Positions 23,350-35,970 of a stretch of DNA of 64,000 bases are shown piece by piece. The first letter of the stretch is position 1. Each line of letters starts with the position of its first letter. The translations under genes were made by a program, and so were the position numbers. Source of the stretch: Epichloe hybrida (Eukaryota > Ascomycota > Sordariomycetes > Hypocreales > Clavicipitaceae); the NCBI GenBank assembly GCA_019022495.1, contig JAFEKR010000010.1, positions 744,001-808,000 on the forward strand, read 5' to 3'. The notes under the pieces were generated by a model. It saw only the letters and a list, made by a program, of their open reading frames with translations, had not been told where the DNA came from and did no database searches.

Positions 23350-26300
23350 TAGTAAAGCTATAGTAACACTAAAGCAAATTACTTAGCTAGAAAAACTCTA
23401 AAGATTATAAGAATAAGAATAAGAGCTTATTAACCTTATTAGAGATAACTTAAAGGAAGTATAAGGAAAAAGTAAGTAAAGAGCTAGCCTTTCCTTAAGT
23501 AATAGTAACTAAGAGATTAGGGTTAAGAATATTACTAAGCTTTAATACCTTATAAACCCCTAAAGGCATAAGATATAGATAAATAACCTAAACTATGCCT
23601 TTAATAAGGTAAAGAAGAAATACTAATATAATTACTAAAAGATTCTCTTTACACTTAACTATATACACACTAACTATAGGGTAAGATAAGATAAATACCT
23701 TAATAAATAATAGGCTAATAGCTAGAATAATCTTAAGAATAACTAGGATAAATTCTAGACCTAGACACTTATATTACTTAAGGATTTTATAAACTATAAT
23801 ACCTAAATAGCTATATAGCTTAAGAACATAAAGTATTATAAGGGCTAGAGCCTTATTAAATTTAGTATTTTCTTAGATTTACTAGAGATATACTTAGAAA
23901 AAGCCCTAGAAAAGTCCTATACCCTTATATTCTTTATAAAGTTACTCCCTAAGCTATAGGACTATATTAACTTATATATCTTTATTACTAGGAAAACATA
24001 AGAGAAGGTTATATAACTTACCTAGTGATTTTAGGAGGCTATACTAAAGAGTAAGTAAAAGCCTAAATATTTAGGAAATAAGGGATTATATAAGAATCCC
24101 TAATATTATAGAAATAACTTACCCTAAGGTTATAGGCTATATAGAGATTAAAGGAATAAAGTCTAGGAAAAGGGCTTAGCTATATACCTAAATAATAGTA
24201 AAGTTAGGGATAAGAGATAATATTATAACTATAATAGCCTATATTACCTTATAAATAAATATAATAAGCTAAGGAAAAACCCTTAAGATAAATAAGGAAA
24301 CTTCCTAAGGTAAAAGTAAAGGCCCTTACCTTTACCTTAAATACTAAGGTACTAATTAGGTATTAATTTTATATACTAGTTACTATTTATAGGTATAAAG
24401 ATATTAAAATAGTAATAAATCTAAATAGCTATACTAAGCTTAATATTATTAGTATTAAATTTATAAGAAACTATAAGCTTAATTAGGCTAAGGCTATAGC
24501 ACTTATTCTCTAGGTAATAAGGGCTCTTATAGTCCCTTAATATAGTATTTATAAGGTACCTATTACTATTAAAGACTTAAGAGAGAAAGAAAAAAACCTT
24601 AAGTTACTATATATAGCTATAAATAAAGACCTAAGAGTAAGGGAAAGCCTTATCTTAATTAGGATATATATACTTACTAAAGAATATATATATCTTTATT
24701 TATACTCTTAAGAGTAATAGTTTAAGAAAAAGAAAATAGCCTTTTTACTTATAACTCCCTATAAGTTTATAAAAGTAATATATAATAAGGCTATTATATA
24801 TACTATTATAAAAGTTATAAAAGATAAGTTTATTACCCTTAAAGATAATAAGGAAGTAAAAGTATATAGAACTATTAAAGATATCCCTAAGGAACTATAT
24901 AAGTTTAAAGATATATTTATAGTAAATAAAGTAAGTAGTTTATTATTAAGAAAGGAGACTAATTATATAATTAACCTAATACCTAGGGCTACGCCCCTAT
25001 ATAGACTAATTTACTCTCTCTTTTAAAGTAAGTTAAAGAAGCTCTATAAATATATTAATAAAAACCTATAAAAAGGCTAGATAAGACCCTTTAAGAGCCC
25101 TATAGGTATGCTTATTTTATTTATACTAAAGAAAGATAAAATACTTTAACTATATATAGATTATTAAGGACTTAATAAAGTAATATAAAAGAATTACTAT
25201 ACTCTCCCCCTAATTTTAGAGATCCTAGACTAGTGCTAAGGAGCTTATTACTTCTTAAAGATTAATATTAAGGATACTTACTATTAAATTTATATTAAAG
25301 AGGGTAATAAGTAAAAGACTATATTTTATACCTATTATAAACACTATAAATATCTTATAATACCCTTTAAGCTAACTAATACACTAGCTACTTTTTAGAG
25401 CTATATTTATAAAGCCCTTTATAAGCTAGTAAACACTATTTATATAGTATATTTAGATAATATCCTTATTTTCTTAAAAATATAAGAGAAGTATACTATA
25501 TATATTAAGGAAGTTTTAGAATATATAAGGTTAGTAAAGTTATATATAAAACCCTTAAAGTATTTATTTTACTAGGAATTAGTAAAATTCCTAGGGTTTA
25601 TTCTATTAGTTAATAGTATTTTAATAGATATATATAAAGTAAATATAATTTAAGACTAGAAGAAGCCTATAAGCTTTAAAGATATATAGTTTTTCCTAGG
25701 ATTCTATAACTTTTACTAAAGGTTTATTTACTAATACTCTAGGATTATAGTACCCTTATATATACTAATAAAAGGTAGTTAAAATAGTATTTAGACTAGG
25801 AAGTTTATATTTAGAGGAAGAGAATAGCTAGTGTTTAACTAGCTAAAAGATACCTTTTAATAGGCACCTCTCCTCTATTATTATAACCTAAGTTAGCTAG
25901 TGTGTATTAAGATAAATACTTTAGTCTTTATAATAGTAAGAATCTTATCTTAGTAGGATAATAAGAGCTAATAGTATCCTATAGTATTTTAGTTAAGGAA
26001 GTTTATAAATACTAAATATAATTATAGTATAGTAAATTAGGAGTTACTTACTATAGTAAAGTTATTTAAACACTAGTAATACTATATTAAAAGTATAGTA
26101 ACCCTAGTAAAGGTCCTATTAGATTACTATAACTTATAGACTTTTATAAAGTAATAAAAGCTAAATAAAAGGTAAGCTAAATAGTGTATATTTCTCTGCC
26201 TCTTTTACTTTATAATTAGGTATAAACCTAGGAAAAGTAACCTAGTAAATATACTATTAAGATAGTCTAATTATAAAGGTAAACCCTTAATAAATAAGTT

Positions 26301-28120
26301 ACTTTTACTAGAGCTTTAAAAGAAAATAGTAGTTACTAAAGAACTAGTAAAAGAAAAAATACTAATATATAAGAGAAAATATAATAAGATACCTTTAGGG
26401 AAGGAAAATACCCTAGTCTTAATATATTAAAGAAAATATAGTAAGATACCTTTAGAGAAGGAAAATACCCTAGCCACTATAGAGAGAGCTCTAGAGGCTA
26501 GAGTAGCCTAGTTAAGAGGCTAGTTAGTTACTATAAATCTAGTAAAAGATTAGCTAAATAAGGGTAATTTCTAGGAGAAAGTAATATATATCTAAGATAT
26601 TAGCATAATATAAGAGATATAGAAGACTATTAAGCCACTAAATTCTTACTAATCTAGGCTAAATAAACTATTAGTATAATTACTATAGAAGGCATAGGAT
26701 TAAGATCTAGATTTATAGAGGTAAAATAGTAAGATTAATAATTCCCTAGTAAAAGGTAAGGGAAAAGCTAGTCTATAGTTATATAGTATAAGGGGTCTCC
26801 TAATATACTAAGACTAGGTAGTTATTCCCTAGGAGTCTATCTTATAATAGGAGCTTCTATAGCTATACTATAATAATTTACTAGTAAGTTACTTTAGGAC
26901 TAAACACACTCTTAAGCTATTAAAGCATTACTTCTAGTAACTAGGCATAAGTAAGTTAGTATTTAACTATATTATAAGCTATAGGGTTTACTAGTAAGTA
27001 ATAGCTAGAAGGCATTGCCTATATAAAAGCCTTAAATCCTTACTAATACTGTAGTAACTATAGGCAGAAATCTTAATAGATTTTATTATAGGATTGCTAG
27101 TTACCTAAGTAAGTAAATAAGAGACTAATATAATCCTAGTGATTATAGACTAATTTACTAAGTACTTTATTTTCTTACTTATAACTATAATAATTAATAT
27201 AGCTAAACTAGTAAAGCTTTTCTATAAGGAAATTAAACTAAGGTTTAAGGCACTAAAGGGCATTATATCTAATAGGGGATTAGTCTTTATAAGCTAATTC
27301 TAGTTAGACTTATACTACCTATTATATATAAAGTAAAGGCTTTTTATAGTATTTTACCCCTAAACTAATAAGTAAATAAAGAGAATAAACTAAGTGCTTA
27401 AGTATTATCTTTAATACTTTATAGCTAATAACTAATAAATATAGCCTAAGCTACTCCTAATAGCCTAATTTACTTATAATAATATAGTAAATAAGACTAT
27501 AGGTTACTCCCTTAATTACTCTCTTATAGGCTATTTACTTAAGTTTTACCTAGCTCTTAAAAATAAGACTAAAGAAAGAAAAGTACTAGAAGCCTATATA
27601 TATATTATAAAGCTATATAAAGTTAGAGAGTAACTAAAGTAAAACTAAGTAAAAGCTACTAAGACTTAAGTAAAGTACTATAACTAGTATTACTAGCTAT
27701 TAATACTAAAAAGAGGTAACTTAGTATTACTATTAGTAAAGAATATTAGGCTTAAGGATATAAAATAAAAGCTAACCCCTAGATTTATTAGACTATTTTA
27801 AGTACTTAATACTATAGGAAAATAAGTATATAGACTTATATTACCTAAAAAATATAGTTAGCTATATAATATATTTTATATTAGCTTATTAGAGCTATAA
27901 AATCACTATAAAGACACTAGAGATAAGGAAATACTAATACTAGACTTAGAGAATAAAGATAATAAGTATAAAGTTAAGGAGGTTAAGGACTATAGGAAGA
28001 CCTAAGAAGGTAATAAATACCTAGTAAAATAAAAGGGCTAGCTAAGTAAATATAACTAATAGGTTATAGTAAAGGATATAGAAAGCGCTTAATATATAAT
28101 TTAGGTATTTTACTAAAATA
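23350..28120 (+). pseudogene. Gypsy-2A gag-pol remains
   Basis: Read through its stops, the plus strand gives a gag-like part, then reverse transcriptase (about 24955-25640) with LILFILKKDK, IPFKLTNTLATFQSYI and YLDN at about 25450-25461 where YLDD is expected (Asp to Asn by G to A). RNase H-like sequence lies near 25870-26060, integrase near 27050-27760, and a chromodomain-like NKYLVK near 28010-28030. Gln, Trp and Arg codons have become TAA or TAG throughout. No frame is usable. Confidence 0.75.
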
Positions 28121-28129
28121 AGTCTAGTA

Positions 28130-29436
28130 AGAAAAGTAATAAGATATAAGTAAGTTATAGGTAAAAGAATATAATATTCTTATAGAAAAGGCATAGCCTT
28201 ATTAGCTACTATTACACTCTAAAATAAAAACCTTAGATTACTTACTAAAAAATAAAAGAAAACATGCTTATAAAGTAAGGAGAGTTAAGGGAAACCCCTT
28301 TATAGTAGCCCCTATATAGGAATATACTATACCCCTATAAAGAAAGTATTTACTTACTTTCTTATCCTCCTTAATAAGGCCTCTTATTACCTAGAAAAAG
28401 TAATACTTTACCACACCCTAGGGTATAAAACCTAGGTTATAAGACTATAAATATAAAGTTACCTTTATCTTCTAGATATAGAAAAGTTTATAATAGTTTT
28501 ACTATAAAAGGGTTAGTAAATTAGTAGTAAAAAGGAATAAAATACTTACTACTCCTAGGATAAGCACTAGCTATATTATAATAGAAAGTTATTACTAAGA
28601 TATAATATACTAATTATATAAAATTAATACCTCTTACCCTAAAATATAAGTAAAGCACTAGTATATAGGTAAGGAAAAGATAAACCTAGTAAACCTTTAT
28701 AGCCCCTATAAGGCTAAATATAATATAGTACGCTATATTAGTATAATTAAAACCTAATATTAAGGCTAAGTAAGACCTAGTAATACTAAAGTAAGTTACC
28801 TTAGAGAATATAAAGTCCTTAGGGTCTTTCTTAATAGTATTACTAAGGGTATTTATAAGGGTTTATACCTAGTCTAAAAGGACTAAAAGGTCTAGAAAGT
28901 TACCTTTTATAGTGGCTATTACCTATATAAAGACATTAGAAATAAGGGACTAAAAGACTAGTAAATAGTAGTATACTTATAGTATTATAAGTATTACTAT
29001 ATTTATAACACTAAATATAGTATTTAAAATGCTTTACTATTATAATAGTAATAGTAGATAATTTAATAGGGAATTAATAGTTAATCTTAGGTAGTTTAGG
29101 CTTAGATAAAGGGTTTTTCTTAAAGTTTATATATCTAGTATATAAATAGTATATATAGGAATATTTCTTTAAGGGAATATATTTAGCCTTTATAATAAAA
29201 ATATAGTAATAAGTAAGAGTAAAGTAAAGGTAACTAAAGGTATAATAATAATTTGTAAAAAACTTATCTAGTATTATAGAAAAGAAAAGTATATAATATA
29301 ATAAGGAGTTACTAGTAAATTTATACTTAAGCGTTACTTATTATTTATTATTATTTTAATATAGTAGCTAGGTAGTAAATAGCTATATAATAGCTAGTAA
29401 GCTATTTAGGAGCCTAGCTATAAGTAAGGGGGTAAT
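28130..29436. repeat. Gypsy-2A 3' region between pol and LTR
   Basis: About 1.3 kb after the chromodomain with no recognisable domain. Its last part ends GTAAGGGGG just before the 3' LTR, a plausible polypurine tract. Confidence 0.5.
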
Positions 29437-29638
29437 TATAAGGCCTTACTTATAATAATACCTATAACCACTAGTGTACTCTACAGGCAGGCTATGTCCT
29501 AGGGCTAGGTCTATGTAATACTAGCAAGCCGCTAGCTATAAGCTAGTGACTCGCACGCATAACACACTTAGACTTAGCAAGCTTTAGTTAATATACTAGA
29601 GCCCCTATACCTCTTGCCTACCTACCATTGTTCTCACA
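29437..29638 (+). repeat. Gypsy-2A 3' LTR
   Basis: 202 bp, same length as the 5' LTR. Its 5' half is RIP-mutated (TATAAGGCCTTAC) and its 3' end is intact (TTGTTCTCACA). Confidence 0.9.
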
Positions 29639-29660
29639 TGCACTACAATTGATTTGTGGT

Positions 29661-30187
29661 TGTGATGATCTAGGCTTTGCCTAGACCTAGCAATATAGGT
29701 GTCAATTGCATAAGTCATAGGGACTTGTGCAATGCGTATTCTTTTGTTGCCTCTATAGCGCAATGGAATTAGGGTTAAACCCACATGGTGGCGCAGGCAC
29801 CCGCGATTAGCCCTTAGGGCTAGACTATAACATTTGTATAAGTCACCTAAGGTCATAGGTTTAAACCAGCTACGTGCGCAAGCACTATAGGGCAGCCACA
29901 ATGGGGTTCTTCCTAGGCTTATAGGGATAATAAAAGAGAGAGTCCCTAGGGGATGCGTGGTATTGCTAGCTTATAAGGGGTTAATAGGAAGAAGATTACC
30001 TAGGGAAAGGGCCTATATAATAATCTAGGCTTTGCCTAGACCTAGTAATATAGGTGTTAATTGCATAAGTTATAGGGACTTGTGTAATGCGTATTCTTTT
30101 GTTGCCTCTATGGCGTAACAGAATTGGGGTCAAACCCACATGGTGGCGCAGGCACCCGCGATTAGCCCTTAGGGCTAGACCATGACA
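29661..30187 (+). mobile_element. TRIM-1, miniature LTR retrotransposon (527 bp)
   Basis: Two 172-bp direct repeats (29661-29832 and 30016-30187) starting TGTGATGATCTAGGC and ending GACCATGACA, with a perfect 5-bp TSD GTGGT (29656-29660 and 30188-30192). The interior is only 183 bp, has no coding capacity, and ends in AGGGAAAGGG just before the second repeat, a polypurine tract. LTRs, TSD, tract and size fit terminal-repeat retrotransposons in miniature, which depend on enzymes from other elements. The first LTR is nearly free of RIP. It lies inside hAT-1c. Confidence 0.85.
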
Positions 30188-30286
30188 GTGGTGTATTTTT
30201 TATTTAACAAATAATATGTATCTAATCTTAGAAAATATATAGAGATATAAAACTTCTTTTTTTAGATAGATAACTAAAAAACTACA

Positions 30287-30435
30287 ATGTAGTTATATAT
30301 AAAAGTGAGTCTAGAAGTGGACCCCTCGCCTATAAATTAGAAAAACTACATTTTACTACATTTTAGTACTAAGAATACACTACAAATGTAGTTTTTCTAA
30401 TTTACAGGCAAGGGGTCCACTTTTAGACCCACTTT
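30287..30435. repeat. Large palindrome inside hAT-1c
   Basis: Arms of about 60 bp, from TATATATAAAAGTGAGTC to AGAAAAACTACATTT, repeated in inverse from AAATGTAGTTTTTC to GACCCACTTTTATATATA, around a spacer of about 30 bp. Each arm contains a GGGTCCACTTTTAGACCCAC-type box also present in the hAT-2 tandem array. It may be a fold-back MITE; no TSD was resolved. Confidence 0.8.
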
Positions 30436-33400
30436 TATATATAGTATTTTTCTTAAGATTTATCTCTATAGGATTACGTGATTTATAGGATAATCTATTT
30501 AATTATAAGCTAGCTATAAAATTAAATATAAAAACTACAAAACACACTACACTAACTACAAACAATACTCTAATTATAGCTAACTTATAGCTAGTTTACT
30601 ATATCTAAGTCTTATACCTAAACTCTGCCTTTATTAATACCTTAAGAAAATCTATTAACTAAGAAATCTCCTATAAAGTCTCCCTAAAAGTAAACTTCTT
30701 CTAAAATCTTATTATAAGTTTATTATATTCTTATAGTGTCTCTATTACTAACTTACTACTAGTAAAATAACTTTAAAGAAGATTCTATATATACGCTATT
30801 ATTAGTAAGTAATAATATAAAATATTCTCCTAAAAAACAGTACCTATAAGATTCTAGGATACCTTATTAATAAAAAAACCTTCCTAGCTAAATATAATAA
30901 GTCTTTAAGTATAATATCTTTACTTACTTACTACTTCTTTATAGCTAATATTTAATAGGCTATTTAATAAAATATACTTATTACTTCTAAAATAATAAAA
31001 ACTATATTATAGTATATCTCTCTTAACTAGAATTTACCTAGTTATTACTAATATATTACTAGACTTTAGCTTAAATTATATAGCTTTATAATAGGCTATT
31101 TAAACTTATTAAAGTTACTTCTAAAGGTAGCTATTACTATTAAAATAAAGTAAGTATAATCCTATTTCCTAAATACTAGATTACTACTAACTTATTACTA
31201 GCTTATTATAAAAGTAAAGAAAAAGCTATAAAATACTATTTTAGTTTATAAAAATTCTAATAAGTGTAATTATATTTACTATACTTAAATATTTACTAAT
31301 ATTACTTATAAGGTAAAATATAATAAATATACTATAATAATACTACTAAGTAATACTATAAATTTAAAGACTTAGATTAATATTTTAAATTATCTTTACT
31401 TTATAGCCTAGAATATCCTAGAGGTAAGCTTTCTTAATATATATAGCTAATACTTAACTAACTTACTAGTAGTTTATACTAAATACTATTAATTTACTTA
31501 AATATATTAGTTTTATTAAGCTCTTTAATATACTTTAAGTTTATATATATAAAGAGAGGGATTCTAATAATAAAGATACTTCTAAGGCCTCTTTCTTTAT
31601 AGTTTCTATAGCTATTACTAATAATAAGGGACTAGTAATCTTAAGGACTAACTTTATTATAAAGGGATAAGTGCTTAGTAACTATATAATAGATTATTTA
31701 AGTTATTTAAGTAAATTAACTTTATTTTCTAATATCTTTAGTATATTAAGTTATAAAATATAATTACCTTATATTAACTTTATTACTTAGCTATTACTTA
31801 TAGTTATTAATAATTTCTCTAGTAATAAAATCTCTTTTTAATACCTTAGAATTCTCTAAAGTATTATAGCCTTTTTATTTAACTAGATATTTATAATACT
31901 TTTTATTATAGTAATATAAAATAATTCTCTTAACTTTAAACTCTTATTTATTATCTTTAATAGTATCTAATAGTAAGAATATATTTTCTATATTTATTAA
32001 GTCCTTTTTAAAAGGGTTAAGACTAGTAATATTAAATATATTATATAATTAAGTCCTAGGTAATAATTTTAATTAATATACTAATTTATAACTTTTAATT
32101 ACCTTTTTAATCTTATAAGGGCCTAGGTACTTTATAGCTAGCTTCTTACTAGGGTATCTTAGGTTAATATTTTTTATTAATAATAAAATATAGTTACTAA
32201 CTTTAAACCTTATTAGAGTTTTTTTCTAGTTATAATATTATTTATACTAAGTCTATAAGTTACTTAAAAGCTACTTAATTATAGTATACTTCTCTTTTAG
32301 TACTAAAATTTTACTTTTAGCTTAATTATTTACTAAAGAAATATTTACTATTACTTACTATAAACCTCTAGGATTATAACCTTATAATACCTTTACTAGT
32401 GTATAGCTATATATTAAGTAATTACTTATATTATAAGTAAATTATGCTATTAATAGGTTATTTACCTAATTAGTCTATTTAGTATAAGTAAAAGCCCTTA
32501 AATAATATTCTAAGACCTAGTTTAAATATTTTATCTAGCTATTTATCTCGGGGTAAAAAGTAATACTAAGTAGTTACTTTATTATAAGAAAATAATAAAA
32601 ACTTGTTTAGAAACCACTAGTAAATATAAAACCTTAGTTTATTATAATACTTTCTAGGGCTTTATAGTCTTTAAAAATATATTTTAAGAATATAGTTACT
32701 AGCCTATTACTAGTTAGTTATATTAAAATAAGGATATAAATACTATATTTTATAAAATAGTTAATAATAACTAAAATTATATTATAGGTTTAATTTAAAT
32801 CTTTTACTAGTAAAAGTTAAGTAATAAAATCTATTAATAATTCTTAAAAAGGGTAATTAAGCACTAGTAGTATAGCTAGCTTACTTTATAGTTTATAATA
32901 CCTTAGTTTTAAAGTCTAATAATTTATATAAGTACTAATATATACCTTTATATCTTTCTTTATTATTAGCTAATAATATTAGTTTATAATCTAATAAAGA
33001 GTTTTACTTACTTCTTAGTTCCTAGTAGTAAAGTTATTATAAGTTAGTAATAAAACTTCTTTTCTTATACCTAGAGAAATAAAAATATAATTCTTAAATA
33101 TTAATAGCTTAAAGAGTTTAATTAACTATATCTAGGATATAGCTATATTACTACTTTTAAGTAACTTTAATTAAGCTATAGTAAAGTTATTACCTTACTA
33201 TACTTTATATAATAAGACTTAAATTAAGGGTTTTAATTCTAAGCTTTTTTCTAGAAAGTTAAACTTAAACTTAAAAGAGGTTCTTTAAATAAATTAAATT
33301 ATAGCTATAATATCTCTATAAGTAATTAGTTTAATAAATACTTTTAGTCTTATAAGAATATAAATAAGTAATGTTTTTAAGGGGTGCCCTTATTACTTAC

Positions 33401-34090
33401 TAGTAATAACCTATACTAGTCTATCCCTATTAGAAATAGCTAGTCTAATAGGAAAATTAAAATAATTAAGTAATAAATAATATATACGCTAGGTACTAAT
33501 AGTATTACTATAGCTAGCTTATTGCTTATTAATAGAAGTATAAAAAGTATTAAATAACCTTACTAATTTAACTCTTCTAAGATTATCTAAATTATTAAGT
33601 TCTTTAGGAATATAGTTAAGTTATAATTTTTTAAAACCCTAGATATTAGTAGTATTATTATAGTGTTATTATAACTAACTATTAGTTACATTAAGTGATG
33701 TTTTTATAGAACCTATAGTATTAATAATATTACTATAGTATTCCTATCTCTTAGTATTTATAAATTTAGATAAAAAGGCAAGAAGTTATATAGTTATTAC
33801 TTTCTCTTTCCTTACCTTACTTATAAAATCTAGTTTTCTTAAAAGTAAGTTAGTAAGATTTAATTTCCTTATATAATATATAATCTTAAAATCAAAAGGA
33901 TAAAGCTTATTAAGCATAGTTACTTACTTACTAGTAAGCTTAGGCTTTATAGTAAGGTACTTATAGTTTAAATAATCTATAATAACTTTAATTATATAAG
34001 CTAAATAAGCAAGATAGTGTCTTTATATATAAAAAGCCTCTTAGATAGCTAATAATTTGCTATTAGGTATTAAATATTATAATTTAGTAT

Positions 34091-34542
34091 TGTGTGGCTA
34101 GAATTATGACCTCTCGAGACCTCTCTCACAAGACCACAGGCCTCTAGACCTTGGCATCGTCGGATCTATTGGCATCGCCGGATTAATTGGATCCCTAGTT
34201 ATGTGACTATCTAGCTAGATAAAATCCCTAGATTCCCTCCCCTTTCATAGAAAATTAACTCTCCCCTTTTGTGCGGTTACTATAGTATATGCTCTGGGTT
34301 TGTTTAATTAATAAGATAACTAGACATTAAAAAGAGACCTTAGTAGCTTGAATCCTCGCGATAGATCGAAAATATCGTAGGCCTAGATCCCGTTATCTAG
34401 GTTCTGACTTCGATATCGTTAAATTCGTCAGTATCGTCAGTATCGTCAGCATCGTCAATATCATCGTTTTTTATCGTTATCATTAGCTTCGTCATCGAGA
34501 CCGTCAAATCCGTCGTTTTTGGGTGTTTGTTTTCACCTGACA
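34091..34542 (-). mobile_element. Possible solo LTR, RIP-poor
   Basis: A GC-richer island of 452 bp that abruptly ends the Gypsy-1 homology. On the minus strand it starts TGTCAGGTGAAAACAAAC and ends CTAGCCACACA, so it has TG..CA ends. No clean TSD is present (AGTAT against AAATA). It contains TCG-rich repeats of the type CGTCAGTATCGT (about 34425-34470). Confidence 0.45.
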
Positions 34543-35970
34543 AAATATCTTGTTATTTAAATTACTACTTTACTAAACCCTTTAAAGCTACTATACTATC
34601 CTTTTCTAAATCTTATAGCCTATAAGGCTTATAAAAAGTAAAGACACTTATATAATAGCTATTTTAAGCGCTTTATACTTATCTCTAGGTAATAATTTTA
34701 TCTCTTATACTTTAAAGTTATAAGGCTTTTTTTACTTAATTTAATAAAGTTAAAAAGAGCTATAATAATATAGACTATCTTAATTTATATAAGAAAGTTA
34801 TACTTAGTAATGCTATAGTAAATTATCTTTTACTTTTACTTATATTTACCTAAAAACACACTTTATAACTATTTATAATTATATATACTAGAAGTTAAAA
34901 AGCTTTTTCTTATTATTAAGGTGCTTATAAGCTTCTCTTTAGTCTTATAAATAATATTAAACCCTTAAAAATAGCGTTATTAGGCTATAATATAAGCTAA
35001 ATCCTATAATACTAAGATAAAATTAGCCTTAAGGGATTATAAAGGACTTTATAAATGCTATTTATAATAAGGTACTATTATTAATAAAACCTTTAGTGCT
35101 TACTAGTATATATAAAAATAATTACTTAAAGCTTATAGCTACTAGTATATTTTATAAGATATTATTCTTCTTTAACTAGTATCTTTACTACTAATTTTAT
35201 AGAATATACGCTAAAATATATATGCTATTAGTAGCACTAATAGCACTATTAAATTAGAGAAACTTCTTATTTAGCTTTATAAATAGTAAGACTAACTATA
35301 GCTTTAGCTAATAAATAAAGATTATATCTAAATACCTTATTAGATTAATAAGCTTATAAATAATTTAAGATACTAATGCTTAGGATAGTAAAAATTAATA
35401 CCTTATATTTCTCTATAGCTTATTATACTTATAAATTTATAAGAAAACCATTACTTTTTACTTAACTAATTAATATTATAAAGAGCACACTAAGGCATTA
35501 ATATAAAGCTAGCTATAGAGCTTAAGGAAGGTTTTCTTTAGTATTTAAAAGAGATTTATAAATTTAATTTTTAATAATAGTTAAAGAATTTATTTACAGA
35601 GATCTTATAATACTATTAGTAATAAATAAGCACCTCTAAGGCTTATAAGAGTATTATAAGCATTATAATTATAGTTAATGTACTAATAAAGGCAATATAG
35701 CTTATATAAGGTTCTTTATAGTAAGCCTAGCTTCTAAAAACACTATAAAATTAATATTATAAGCTAAAGGTTATTATTAGCGTCTTTATTTATAATAAAT
35801 TAATAAAATAAGAGGTTATTAACCCTAAGAAACATTATTATAGCTTATAGCTAGGTATAAAATTTACACTAGTGTAAACTTTATATAAGGACTATATAAA
35901 GTGTATAGTTTATACCTAAAAATTAGTAAAATTTACTTCTTTCTTAGTATCTAAGCTTATTATAAGCATT
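34543..35970. repeat. Unclassified RIP-degraded repeat DNA
   Basis: About 1.4 kb, AT-rich, stops in all frames. It does not match the missing 5' part of Gypsy-1 or the other elements in the window by eye. Confidence 0.5.

Larger units (their letters stand above)
21142..29638 (+). mobile_element. Gypsy-2A, Ty3/Gypsy chromovirus-type LTR retrotransposon
   Basis: Two 202-bp LTRs (21142-21343, 29437-29638) that begin TGTGAGGCCCC and end TTCTCACA where unmutated. The TSD is TACAC/TGCAC (one RIP-type change). The interior is 6.3 kb once hAT-2 (21541-23343) is removed. It reads gag, protease, reverse transcriptase, RNase H, integrase and chromodomain on the plus strand, all destroyed by RIP-type stops. 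It inserted into the TGCAC of the hAT-1c terminus. Confidence 0.9.
21129..30572. mobile_element. hAT-1c, a DNA transposon split by Gypsy-2A
   Basis: The left end is TAGAGTATTACAC (21129-21141), which is CAGAGTATTGCAC with two RIP-type changes; the right end is CAATACTCTA (30563-30572). It is flanked by perfect 8-bp duplications ATTATAGC (21121-21128 and 30573-30580), and removing it restores Gypsy-1 sequence. Without Gypsy-2A it is only about 940 bp. The inverted ends starting CAGAG and the 8-bp TSD are hAT-superfamily hallmarks. No transposase is visible, so it is non-autonomous or ruined. It contains TRIM-1 and a large palindrome. Confidence 0.85.
20401..34090 (-). pseudogene. Interior of the second Gypsy-1 copy, split and RIP-killed
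   Basis: Two blocks, 20401-21128 and 30581-34090, are the reverse complement of the 3' part of the complete Gypsy-1 interior (about 52520-56758). They cover the region after pol, the chromodomain, integrase and part of RNase H. The gap between them is exactly a hAT-1 insertion with its own nested insertions. The homology ends at 34090, in RNase H; the reverse-transcriptase and gag part is not found beyond. Every frame is broken by TAA and TAG stops of the RIP type. Confidence 0.8.

Noticed and set aside
29605..29901. 98-codon minus ORF
   Set aside because: Spans the end of the Gypsy-2A LTR, hAT-1c sequence and the first TRIM-1 LTR; it is open only because this stretch is RIP-poor.
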